Shown here piece after piece: positions 1-6,968 of a stretch of 64,000 nt of DNA; position 1 is the stretch's first letter, and each line of letters opens with the position of its first letter. The notes beneath the pieces are model-generated. The model ran no database searches. It was not told where the DNA came from and was given only the letters and a program-made list of their open reading frames with translations. The translations under genes and the position numbers were made by a program. The DNA comes from Fischerella sp. PCC 9605 (GTDB taxonomy: Bacteria > Cyanobacteriota > Cyanobacteriia > Cyanobacteriales > Nostocaceae): contig NZ_KI912153.1 of the NCBI RefSeq assembly GCF_000517105.1, positions 206,564 to 270,563 of the forward strand, given 5' to 3'.

Positions 1-1050
1 GTTCAACGTTTGAAAAAGAAGGGTCTATTAATTGAGGCTCATACTGCTCGCAGACTAATGCAGCAGGTTCCCTCCTTAGACCCATTCGACCCAAACTATC
101 GCCGCCTACGTTATATTCGCTACGCTGATGATTGGCTGATTGGCTTCAGTGGTCCACACGAGGAAGCAGAAGAGATTAAGCGCGAAATCGGCACATTTCT
201 CCGAGAAAATCTCAAACTTGAATTGTCCGAAACCAAAACGCTAATCTCCCACGCACGCATGGAAGCTGCTCGTTTTCTCGGTTATGACATTGTAGTGCTT
301 AATAACAACCAAAGGCTTGATCGGCGGGGACACCGCAGTATCAATGGGCAAATTGGTTTAAGAGTACCATCAGATGTTGTAAAAAGTAAAAGCGCTCGCT
401 TCCTACTTCACGGTAAACCGATACACCGTGCCGAATTAGTTCACGATTCTGTTTTCAGCATCGTGGCTCATTACCAGCAGGAGTTTCGAGGAATCGTAGA
501 GTACTATCGATTGGCTTATAACTTACACCAACTAAACCGTTTGAAATGGGTAATGGAACGGTCACTAGTTCAAACCCTCGCCCATAAACTGCGTATCAGC
601 GTTAGAACGATATACCGTCACTATCAAACCACACTTCAAACTCGTAATGGTCTATGTGTTGGACTACAAGTAACGGTTGAACGTGGAGAAGGACAAAAGC
701 CGTTGATAGCCAACTGGGGAGGAATCTCTCTTTCGAGAAATATGAAAGCAGTCCTCAACGATTCACCCTTACAAATCATAGGTCCGAGAACAGAACTCGA
801 ACGCCGATTGTTGGCTAACACCTGTGAACTTTGCGGTTCACAAGAAAATGTCCAGGTACATCATGTTCGAGCGCTGAAGGACTTACAAAAGAAAGGGAAA
901 ACCCCACCGCCTTACTGGGTTCAAATCATGGCAGCCCGACAACGTAAAACCTTAGTCGTATGTCAGCAATGCCACATGGATATCCATGCAGGACATATAA
1001 CCCAAAGAACTACCATCGACATGGAAACACTGGAAAGCCGGGTACTCTGA
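1..1050 (+). CDS. Group II intron reverse transcriptase/maturase with HNH domain, 5' end outside window
   Basis: This is the C-terminal part of an intron-encoded protein that splices and moves a group II intron. The frame is open back to base 1, so the N-terminal part of the reverse transcriptase lies outside the window. The catalytic YADD box is at 121-132, followed by the thumb and maturase (X) region. A C-terminal HNH endonuclease is visible: CxxC at 823-834, the HH pair near 859, and CQQCH at 961-975. The stop codon lies inside RNA domain V of the same intron, as is usual for compact bacterial introns. No frameshift is visible, so the copy may be active, although the missing 5' part cannot be judged. 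Confidence 0.93.
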   Translation, partial: VQRLKKKGLLIEAHTARRLMQQVPSLDPFDPNYRRLRYIRYADDWLIGFSGPHEEAEEIKREIGTFLRENLKLELSETKTLISHARMEAARFLGYDIVVLNNNQRLDRRGHRSINGQIGLRVPSDVVKSKSARFLLHGKPIHRAELVHDSVFSIVAHYQQEFRGIVEYYRLAYNLHQLNRLKWVMERSLVQTLAHKLRISVRTIYRHYQTTLQTRNGLCVGLQVTVERGEGQKPLIANWGGISLSRNMKAVLNDSPLQIIGPRTELERRLLANTCELCGSQENVQVHHVRALKDLQKKGKTPPPYWVQIMAARQRKTLVVCQQCHMDIHAGHITQRTTIDMETLESRVL

Positions 1051-1121
1051 AAAGCGTAAGCCCGGTTTGGGGAGGGGCGGGCAGAAAAGTGCTTTAGTAA
1101 CTCGCTGGTCGCCTACTCTAC
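1035..1121 (+). ncRNA. Group II intron domains V and VI and 3' splice end
   Basis: Bases 1035-1068 form a 34-nt hairpin, the canonical size of domain V. The basal stem AAGCCGGG pairs with CCCGGTTT, an AGC triad lies near the 5' end and a GAAA loop caps it. Domain VI follows: GAGGGGCG at 1072-1079 pairs with CGCC...CTC at 1110-1118, leaving a bulged A as the likely branch point. The intron should end at C1121 in ...TCTAC, fitting the usual AY end. Domain V overlaps the end of the maturase gene. Confidence 0.82.
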
Positions 1122-1423
1122 TTTGTGCCTTTGTGTCTTTGTGGTTCAAAAACAAATTTTATTAACCACCCTACTCTGCGAGAAGCCCTCCGGGTTCACC
1201 AGTCGCTCATGGGGGAAACCACGGCGCTCTATGTGCGGACGCAGGTTCCGCACCCGCGCCTCCCCAAGACCGCACTGCCTCCCCAAGACCGCGTTCCTCA
1301 CCAAGACGGGGGCTGGACTCACCAAGACACTAAGACACCAAAGTTAATATCTCGTCTCGCTTGTTTGACAATCTGAAGAAAAAACTCTATCCTTAAAAGT
1401 GTATATACACGTAATTAGCAGAA
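1122..1423. repeat. Gene-free stretch of dispersed repeats after the intron
   Basis: The 3' exon starts in a TTTGTGCCTTTGTGTC-type repeat. An inverted relative (CACCAAGACACTAAGACACC) appears near 1319-1338, and a related copy lies near 40020-40043. In between are a small hairpin at 1233-1253 (GTGCGG/CCGCAC) and a 15-bp direct repeat, CCTCCCCAAGACCGC, at 1259-1273 and 1278-1292. Short open frames here consist of repeat sequence and look non-coding. Confidence 0.7.
1399..1410. promoter_or_regulatory. Candidate MarR operator 1
   Basis: GTGTATATACAC is a perfect 12-bp palindrome 13 bp upstream of the MarR start codon. The same GTGTA-N2-TACAC pattern recurs before the next gene. MarR proteins bind short palindromes and commonly repress their own promoter, so an autoregulatory operator is a reasonable inference. 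Confidence 0.55.
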
Positions 1424-1870
1424 GTGGAAACATCTCAATGTGATTTCATTCAAACAAGGTTGTGCGTTTGTGCCAATCTTCGTATGGCTACACGAGCAGT
1501 AACGCAACTTTATGACGATACTCTCAAGCCATTGGGTTTGCGTGGCACACAGTTCACTGTGCTAGCAGCTTTGATGCAGACGGGTTTAATAAAGTTGACT
1601 GACTTAACAAACGTGTTGTCTATGGATCGCACTACTCTCACACGCAACCTTAAACCCCTTGAGGAACAGGGATTGATTGAAATTACAGTTGGTGAGGATC
1701 GTCGTGAACGCCTTGTGTCACTGACTCCACAAGGTCGAGCGGTTGTGGAAGAAGCACTTCCTCTATGGGAGCAAGCCCAGACCAAAATGGTTCAGGGGTT
1801 AGGAGCAGAAGCCGCAAGTACCTTGCTTGCTCTCCTTGCCAATTCAACTCAAATTGTTCAAGGGGCTTAA
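1424..1870 (+). CDS. MarR-family winged-helix transcriptional regulator
   Basis: This 148-residue protein has the MarR layout: an N-terminal dimerisation helix, a winged helix around residues 45-100 with the recognition segment SMDRTTLTRNL, the wing GEDRRERLVSLT, and a C-terminal helix. The GTG start at 1424 is preferred because the CVCANLRMATRAVTQLYDD segment is typical of the family; ATG 1483 would remove part of it. The gene precedes a membrane protein on the same strand and both have the same palindrome upstream, so it probably controls itself and that neighbour. The ligand cannot be read from the sequence. Confidence 0.88.
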   Translation: METSQCDFIQTRLCVCANLRMATRAVTQLYDDTLKPLGLRGTQFTVLAALMQTGLIKLTDLTNVLSMDRTTLTRNLKPLEEQGLIEITVGEDRRERLVSLTPQGRAVVEEALPLWEQAQTKMVQGLGAEAASTLLALLANSTQIVQGA

Positions 1871-1886
1871 TTTTTTTCTCAAATAT

Positions 1887-1898
1887 GTGTATGTACAC
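1887..1898. promoter_or_regulatory. Candidate MarR operator 2
   Basis: GTGTATGTACAC has the same GTGTA/TACAC half sites and 2-bp spacer as the palindrome at 1399-1410. It lies between the MarR stop and the membrane protein start at 1965, which suggests both genes respond to one regulator. Confidence 0.5.
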
Positions 1899-1964
1899 TT
1901 TTTCCAAAAATTCTTGTATGTGTTCTGTGTTTTTTTGCCAAAAATTAGCAGAGGAAATCCAATA

Positions 1965-2768
1965 ATGACAGACACACTCACCAAAATACCTGCCTATGTT
2001 GCAGTCGCGATCATCTTCACCGATCTTGCAGTTGGTATAGCGCTATGGCTTGGTATTACTCGAATTGTCAAGCGTCTTAATCTACCAGCAAACACACAGC
2101 GAATCACTGCGGTTCTCATGGCAGTAGTGCCAACAGCATGGTTGCTCTTAGCACCAACGCTGGCAGCTACTATGAATTCTTATGTGCCAGCTCTCCATCC
2201 TGGTGCTCCTACCATTGGTATGCTACCTCTGATTCTCATGCCTGTTGCGATCGGTTTACTGTTACTTCGTTCACGTACATGGCAAAATATTGTTGTAACA
2301 GCACCACAGCACTGGTTGATTGGGATTCAAATCTACCGAATCATTGGTATCGTATTTTTGCCATTGATGGTTTTGGATATTTTGCCTGCTTACTTTGCTA
2401 TTCCAGCAGGTTATGGCGATCTAATCACTGGCTTACTTGCTCCACTAGTTGCTTATTGGGTTTGGAAACAAGGGAATGGCTGGCGCTACTTAGCAATCCT
2501 GTGGAATGCTATTGGTTTGCTAGATTTGGCGATCGCAGTAGGTATTGGTAGCGGTATTCTCTACAGCAACTTAAGTCATACTTTGTTTAATGAAAAAATT
2601 CTCGTTACTCAACCCTTCGCTTATTTTCCACTGTCGCTCATTCCGCTTTTCGTTGTTCCCATTGCAACTGTGCTGCATATATATTCACTCATCAAGCTAA
2701 TTTCACAAGCACAAACCACAACAACTAAGTCTAATGCAGTTTCAGTGTTAACAACAGATGTGCAGTAA
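1965..2768 (+). CDS. Multi-pass membrane protein of unknown function
   Basis: The 267-residue protein has about seven or eight hydrophobic stretches with short charged loops and no recognisable catalytic motif. ATG 1965 is chosen because AGAGGAAA lies just upstream; the frame also extends back to 1827, but that would add 46 residues that include the candidate operator region. It follows the MarR gene with a matching palindrome in the gap. In such pairs the partner is often a transporter or detoxification protein, but nothing in this sequence shows a substrate. Confidence 0.75.
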   Translation: MTDTLTKIPAYVAVAIIFTDLAVGIALWLGITRIVKRLNLPANTQRITAVLMAVVPTAWLLLAPTLAATMNSYVPALHPGAPTIGMLPLILMPVAIGLLLLRSRTWQNIVVTAPQHWLIGIQIYRIIGIVFLPLMVLDILPAYFAIPAGYGDLITGLLAPLVAYWVWKQGNGWRYLAILWNAIGLLDLAIAVGIGSGILYSNLSHTLFNEKILVTQPFAYFPLSLIPLFVVPIATVLHIYSLIKLISQAQTTTTKSNAVSVLTTDVQ

Positions 2769-2885
2769 TTCCCGCGCATAACCTACTTCCACAAGTATAG
2801 ACTTCTTAAAAAAGTCGGGAAAAGGAAAAAGGGTAAGGGTGAAAGGTATGAAAGTATCTTTTCCCCTTTCCCCGTAAGAGTGCAA

Positions 2886-2932
2886 ACTCATTACTTAAAA
2901 TATTTTCCTTCGCGATGTCAGCTTCAGTTATA
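2886..2932 (-). pseudogene. C-terminal remnant of a VapB-like antitoxin gene
   Basis: On the minus strand this stretch encodes GITEADIAKENIL. The intact antitoxin at 4757-4984 ends with ITEADIA, eleven further residues, then RENIL. The remnant therefore looks like the same gene tail with about 33 bp deleted, and the AAAATATTTTA end is identical. It begins within the stop codon of the ATP-grasp gene. No toxin gene follows it. Confidence 0.6.
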
Positions 2933-4151
2933 CCTGAGCATAGGTTGGTAGCCAGCCACCGGGAGGAGTCAGATCCAGGATATCCGGACGCTGGGAAGCA
3001 CGGCCTGATAACAAGAAAATCTCTCCCTGATAAGCCCATACCCGCAGATCTGTCCATAGGGAAATGCTTTCATGGATATTTTCAGATTGTAGGAGAAATT
3101 TTGGCACTCTTTTCTGAGCAACATAGTGTTCCCCGCGCTTGAGTAACCTATGTAGGCGCGATCGCCCCACCTGAGCACCAGTAAGTACGCCACGACCCCC
3201 AAAACCATAAAGTGGCTTAAAGAAAAACTCTTCCTTCGTGCGGGCGATCGCCTCCAAATTATCTTCTCGGATTAGGTGAGTTTCGGGCACATGGGCGCTT
3301 AGCATAGTTCGTTCTTCGGCTTGAATGCCCAACTGTTCATCGCGGTCGGGGAGAGACAAAAACTCTAGCAACCGCTTATCACTGCGGGTGGCATAGGTAA
3401 AAGGATTCGGGGCAACATAGACTCTACCCTGAGTGTAGGCGGTTCGTAGAGGAGTAAAAACCTCCGCCTGCCACAAGAAATCTGTTGAGCGGTTGACAAT
3501 AAAACAGACCTCTTGCTCATCCCAAAGCAGCTGCCTGCCATCCCAGCGAATCTCCGCAGGCGAAGCGATTTCTGTTTGCCATCCCCGCTGTCGCCAGAGG
3601 TCGCGCATTAGGATCAGTTCTTGTCGAAACTTTCCTCGTTGCAGCGATTCCGCATCATCCAAAATCAGAAACAGACCATCAGGAAATTTCCCAAAAAATC
3701 TCTTGGCTTCTGCTTCCACTATGCCAGCCACTAACTCGCCCAGAGCAGAAAAATTTGGCGGTGGCTGGATGTCTGAGCGCTGTTTCAAGCCGGAAATGTC
3801 GTAGAATATCTGGTTAATTAATCCAGCAAAGAAAAGACCAGAGCCATTGTCATTGAATTCAATCAACTGCCAATCAGATGGATGTTCGGTTGGTAGGTGG
3901 AAGTCCCAAGCACTGAAAAAGCAGACCTCTGGGCGTCGATGTCTGGTAATTTCCAGGCTATCAGCAGTCACCGCCGACTGCCAGGTGAGCCGTGTTGTCA
4001 CTCGGTCAAATAAGCGGATGAATTCACGAATCTCTGCCAGTAGTGATTGGGGAATTTCTTGATACCACGGGACAACGGAGAACTCACCGGGAATCTGAGG
4101 CATCCCCGCTGCTTGAAGTGCCGCAAATAGCCTTTCTTTCAGCGTTGGCAT
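2928..4151 (-). CDS. ATP-grasp-like protein of unknown substrate
   Basis: The 407-residue protein carries features suggesting an ATP-grasp ligase: EFNDNGSG at 98-105, VNRSTDF near 219-225, the glycine-rich KPLYGFGGRGV at 312-322 (nucleotide-binding loop) and TDLRVWAYQGEIFLLSGR near the C-terminus. ATP-grasp enzymes join a carboxylate to an amine or thiol using ATP; the substrates cannot be inferred. Remnants of one antitoxin gene flank it on the same strand: its N-terminal codons at 4171-4209 upstream and its C-terminal codons at 2886-2932 downstream. The gene thus appears to have replaced the middle of a VapB copy. The family assignment rests on motif reading only. Confidence 0.6.
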   Translation of the reverse strand: MPTLKERLFAALQAAGMPQIPGEFSVVPWYQEIPQSLLAEIREFIRLFDRVTTRLTWQSAVTADSLEITRHRRPEVCFFSAWDFHLPTEHPSDWQLIEFNDNGSGLFFAGLINQIFYDISGLKQRSDIQPPPNFSALGELVAGIVEAEAKRFFGKFPDGLFLILDDAESLQRGKFRQELILMRDLWRQRGWQTEIASPAEIRWDGRQLLWDEQEVCFIVNRSTDFLWQAEVFTPLRTAYTQGRVYVAPNPFTYATRSDKRLLEFLSLPDRDEQLGIQAEERTMLSAHVPETHLIREDNLEAIARTKEEFFFKPLYGFGGRGVLTGAQVGRSRLHRLLKRGEHYVAQKRVPKFLLQSENIHESISLWTDLRVWAYQGEIFLLSGRASQRPDILDLTPPGGWLPTYAQV

Positions 4152-4170
4152 GAGCGCTTTCTGGAAGTAG

Positions 4171-4209
4171 TGTACGCAGCTTTTCTATGATGGCGCTTTC
4201 AATACTTAT
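4171..4209 (-). pseudogene. N-terminal remnant of a VapB-like antitoxin gene
   Basis: On the minus strand this encodes SIESAIIEKLRT, identical to residues 2-13 of the intact antitoxin at 4757-4984. The DNA match is nearly perfect over about 35 bases. The start codon has changed from ATG to ATA, and similarity ends about 20 bp before the ATP-grasp start codon. Confidence 0.68.
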
Positions 4210-4358
4210 GCCTGCTAACTTGCGTTGCTAATACTATTTGAGCATAAACATTAGCGATCGCTTTTCAGAATCGAACCACAGAAGACGCAGAGGTAACAGA
4301 GGAAGAGAGGAGAGGGTTATGTCGCTCATAGATTCACAGACGAATGCCTAGAAAGTGG

Positions 4359-4760
4359 CTACCAAATTGTATCTATTCCTGAAGCTAGGATTTTAGTATC
4401 ACGAGTGACCAGTGGCACATTTAAATGAAGTGCTGTTGCTGCAATGATTCGATCTGGCATATCTGGTATCATGTCTCTCGGAATTTTACGGAGCATTTGT
4501 GCTACACCCAAATCCAGTGGCACAATCACAAAGCCAGTATTTGACTCCGATAAAGCCTTATTGAGCAATTCCAGTGCTATTTCTGGTATTCTTCCCCTTT
4601 CTACCAAATAGATCACTTCAATTAGGGAGATTGAAGCCACATAAATTGAGTAACCAGCATCAGTTGCCCGATCAAGAGCTTCAGCAGCATTGGTAGATAA
4701 GTTTTTTGTTCCCAGTAGATACCAGATCGCTGTGTGAGTGTCTGCCACCACCCCACTCAT
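4359..4760 (-). CDS. vapC: VapC-type PIN-domain ribonuclease toxin
   Basis: This 133-residue PIN-domain protein has the expected acidic metal ligands: D7 in VADTHTAIWYL, E48 in ISLIEV, D103 in PDMPDRIIAATA and D121 in VTRD. VapC toxins cleave RNA and are held inactive by the co-transcribed antitoxin. Its ATG overlaps the antitoxin stop by 4 bp (ATGA), so the two are translationally coupled. The length is normal and no active-site residue is missing. The RNA target cannot be predicted. Confidence 0.9.
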   Translation of the reverse strand: MSGVVADTHTAIWYLLGTKNLSTNAAEALDRATDAGYSIYVASISLIEVIYLVERGRIPEIALELLNKALSESNTGFVIVPLDLGVAQMLRKIPRDMIPDMPDRIIAATALHLNVPLVTRDTKILASGIDTIW

Positions 4761-4984
4761 AAAATATTTTCCCTCGGGAAATTACCCCACATTTCACCTC
4801 GTGCCTCTGCAATATCGGCTTCAGTAATTTCAATTCCTAAGTTTGCCCAGAGTCCCTTGAGACTGCGACGAGGACGCTTGGGGATTGTTTTTTGCTGCAA
4901 GAACTCAGTAAACTCCAAAACTTGCTGTTGTTTATCTGGGGGTAATGTCCGCAGCTTTTCTATGATTGCGCTTTCAATACTCAT
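4757..4984 (-). CDS. vapB: VapB-type antitoxin (DUF2281-like)
   Basis: The 75-residue protein starts MSIESAIIEKLRTLPPDKQQ and has a hydrophobic and charged central region (VLEFTEFLQQK), a basic segment, and the tail ITEADIAEARGEMWGNFP. It sits directly before a PIN toxin with a 4-bp overlap, so it should neutralise that toxin and may repress the pair's promoter. An upstream start at 5014 is possible, but the second copy's homology begins at the codon after the internal Met, favouring ATG 4984. Broken pieces of a second copy flank the ATP-grasp gene at 2928-4151. Confidence 0.85.
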   Translation of the reverse strand: MSIESAIIEKLRTLPPDKQQQVLEFTEFLQQKTIPKRPRRSLKGLWANLGIEITEADIAEARGEMWGNFPRENIL

Positions 4985-5147
4985 AGTTCTTAGCTTGTTA
5001 TGAACTTCAATCATATACGTTTTACCTTAAATATAAAGCTTTTATAATATTTATCAAAGAAATAGTAATTATTCTATCCCAATAAATTCTGAGGACAATT
5101 CCTGTTGCTGAAGATTAGCTTAGGTTTATTATTTATTGGGGTGAGTT

Positions 5148-5741
5148 ATGGTCAAGAGCATAAAACACAATTCCTCTCCTTTTGCATCTTGTCCTTGCTG
5201 TAATGTAAAAGTTAGGCAGTATCGCCTTGCACAACACGTATTAAAGGTTCATAAAGTTCATTTAAGAGATTTATTAATTCGTGCAAAAGTATACGATGAG
5301 CTACAGTATTGGTTTAAACAAGTAGATCAATGGTTAGATAAATATATGCCAAATTGTTATAGTTATAATGAAGTAGATATTTTAAAAGTAATGTTTGCAG
5401 AAGAGATTTTAGGATACAAATATTGTAAAATAATAGACTTTATAGATACTCATAAATATAGTGAAGAAGAATATAGAGAAAAAACTATAAAATTAAGAAA
5501 AATTTTTGATGAGTTAAAATCATGTTTAACTGGATTACAAAATTTTCATGAAATACAAGAATATAATTCAGAACGTAATATTAACTGGCATGAATGCAAT
5601 AGCTACGAAACTAGGTTTGGTAAAAAATATTTAGGTTATTTGAGACGAGAATCTAAAAATAGAAGATTTGGCTCATATCCCTTACATGATGACTATAGTG
5701 AAGAATCAAATCCCGAAGGATTTACAAATCTAGATTACTAA
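5148..5741 (+). CDS. Unrecognised protein with an N-terminal C2H2-like zinc motif
   Basis: I do not recognise a family for this 197-residue protein. Near the N-terminus C15 and C18 are followed by H30 and H35, within CPCCNVKVRQYRLAQHVLKVH-like spacing, which suggests a small C2H2 zinc ribbon or finger for binding nucleic acid or protein. The rest is rich in Lys, Glu and Tyr, mostly helical in character, and has no membrane segment. Codon use is strongly A+T-rich compared with nifJ or raf1, a sign of recent transfer. It stands alone between a toxin-antitoxin pair and a Uma2 gene. Confidence 0.7.
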   Translation: MVKSIKHNSSPFASCPCCNVKVRQYRLAQHVLKVHKVHLRDLLIRAKVYDELQYWFKQVDQWLDKYMPNCYSYNEVDILKVMFAEEILGYKYCKIIDFIDTHKYSEEEYREKTIKLRKIFDELKSCLTGLQNFHEIQEYNSERNINWHECNSYETRFGKKYLGYLRRESKNRRFGSYPLHDDYSEESNPEGFTNLDY

Positions 5742-5798
5742 ATTAGCTTGGAACATACCGCTCTTTTATAACTCAGTGAGAGAATAAAGGAGTTAACC

Positions 5799-5842
5799 GT
5801 TGCAAACCCTTAAAGGGTGTCGTGCCAGCCAGGATATGCAAC
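5799..5842. other. Nested inverted repeat
   Basis: GTTGCA at 5799-5804 pairs with TGCAAC at 5837-5842, and inside it ACCCTT/AAGGGT at 5806-5818 forms a second hairpin with a one-base centre. It lies downstream of the gene ending at 5741 and may act as a terminator or be a mobile repeat. Confidence 0.35.
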
Positions 5843-5966
5843 AAAATAACTCTTTACATAAAGAAATTTTAAGAGCTAATGTTTTGCAGATGCGATATGC
5901 AGTATTGGCTCTTGTAATAAGTTATATTCCTACCACTACTCCTTAACATTCAGCAACTTGTCTTCC

Positions 5967-6563
5967 TTAATCTCCAGCAGCTAAAACTTGGTCAACAGTC
6001 AGTTCTAATTCTGGAAAAGTCTGAGACCCAATGCGATCGCCACTTACAAACTCTACACCTTCGTATAGTTCCTCAATCAAAGTAAAAACGGTCACTTTGT
6101 TAATTAGCGGATCTACGACCCAATACTCTGGAATTTCCAAAACATTATACTCAACCCGCTTAGCTCGATAATCTGCGGTCTTTGTCGATTCGCTGACAAC
6201 TTCCACCACCAACACCGGAGGTGGTTCGTTAAGTTCGATAACAGCCTCTCGGTTTCTCAACTCTTGCCATTGGGACAAGGGAATAACCACCACATCTGGA
6301 ATTCTCGATGTGTCCCATCTGCCAGCACGAGGGGAACGAACGCCAATAACCATTTGCTTGGATGTCCAGTCCAAACCTAGCCGTCGAATTTCAGCGCGAA
6401 ACAGATCGTTGAGATATTCGGCTATTGCCCCATGCTGTCCACTACCAAGACTCATGGGAACTAATTCTCCGTTGACCAGTTCGTAGCGGGTATCAGTGCC
6501 ATCATCATAAGCTAGGTACTCTTCAAAGGTGAATCTTTTAGTGGGTGCTGGAGTTGTGGTCAT
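5967..6563 (-). CDS. Uma2-family (DUF820) putative endonuclease
   Basis: This 198-residue protein has the Uma2 fold signature, a PD-(D/E)xK-type nuclease core: RIPDVVV with D90, [11 protein letters not shown] with E121, and K135 in DYRAKRVEY. The opening [11 protein letters not shown] and the [10 protein letters not shown] segment are typical. Such genes are strongly expanded in filamentous cyanobacteria and their function is largely unknown. It is transcribed alone, has normal length and keeps all the expected core residues. Confidence 0.88.
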   Translation of the reverse strand: MTTTPAPTKRFTFEEYLAYDDGTDTRYELVNGELVPMSLGSGQHGAIAEYLNDLFRAEIRRLGLDWTSKQMVIGVRSPRAGRWDTSRIPDVVVIPLSQWQELRNREAVIELNEPPPVLVVEVVSESTKTADYRAKRVEYNVLEIPEYWVVDPLINKVTVFTLIEELYEGVEFVSGDRIGSQTFPELELTVDQVLAAGD

Positions 6564-6968
6564 GGCATCGCCCTTGTAGATATGCCTTTACCTGATTTTA
6601 GTCCTGTGTTCCGAATTCCACATCAAACAAGAGAACTTTAGGCAAGCATTATTCACTTTATTTATAACTTTCACGTCTGAGTAAATATCAGCAGTCCTTC
6701 CAAATTTCCTGGACACCCTTCTAGTTCCTCACAACTTCCTCAAGTTTTCCTCTTAATCTCAAAGTAGAGCCAGGGAGTTGCACAATTGCGTAAAGATTTA
6801 ATATTTAGGATTTAACTTTTGATTGCCCACCCCCATACAGCAAATTCAGCAATGGTGGGTTCCACTCTACAAAATCATTTGATGTGCAATGTTAGAGCCA
6901 GAGCAGTAAAAGTCTGGCTCAATGATCCCACTGATATTACTCTCGCCAAAGTCAAAAGGCTGAGGACA
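6564..6968. other. Intergenic region and leader of nifJ
   Basis: This roughly 400-bp gap between the divergent Uma2 and nifJ genes must hold the nifJ promoter. The nifJ frame is open upstream to 6819, but the extra 50 residues are unlike the family's start. A perfect 8-bp hairpin lies at 6895-6920. I see no convincing NtcA box (GTA-N8-TAC). Confidence 0.5.
6895..6920 (+). promoter_or_regulatory. Hairpin in the nifJ leader
   Basis: GAGCCAGA at 6895-6902 pairs perfectly with TCTGGCTC at 6913-6920 around a 10-nt loop, about 50 bp before the nifJ start codon. It could influence translation or attenuation; a regulator site is also possible. Confidence 0.35.

Noticed and set aside
1123-1376. Two overlapping small plus-strand frames after the intron
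   Set aside because: They are made of dispersed repeat units with no start signal and overlap each other.
2138-2551. 137-codon plus-strand frame inside the membrane protein gene
   Set aside because: It overlaps the real multi-pass protein in another frame and has Cys/Trp-rich shadow composition.
6819-6968. Fifty extra codons upstream of nifJ in frame
   Set aside because: The family start MKTRTFATIDGNEAAA is at 6969 with a ribosome binding site; the upstream part starts with TTG, is not conserved in character and contains a hairpin.
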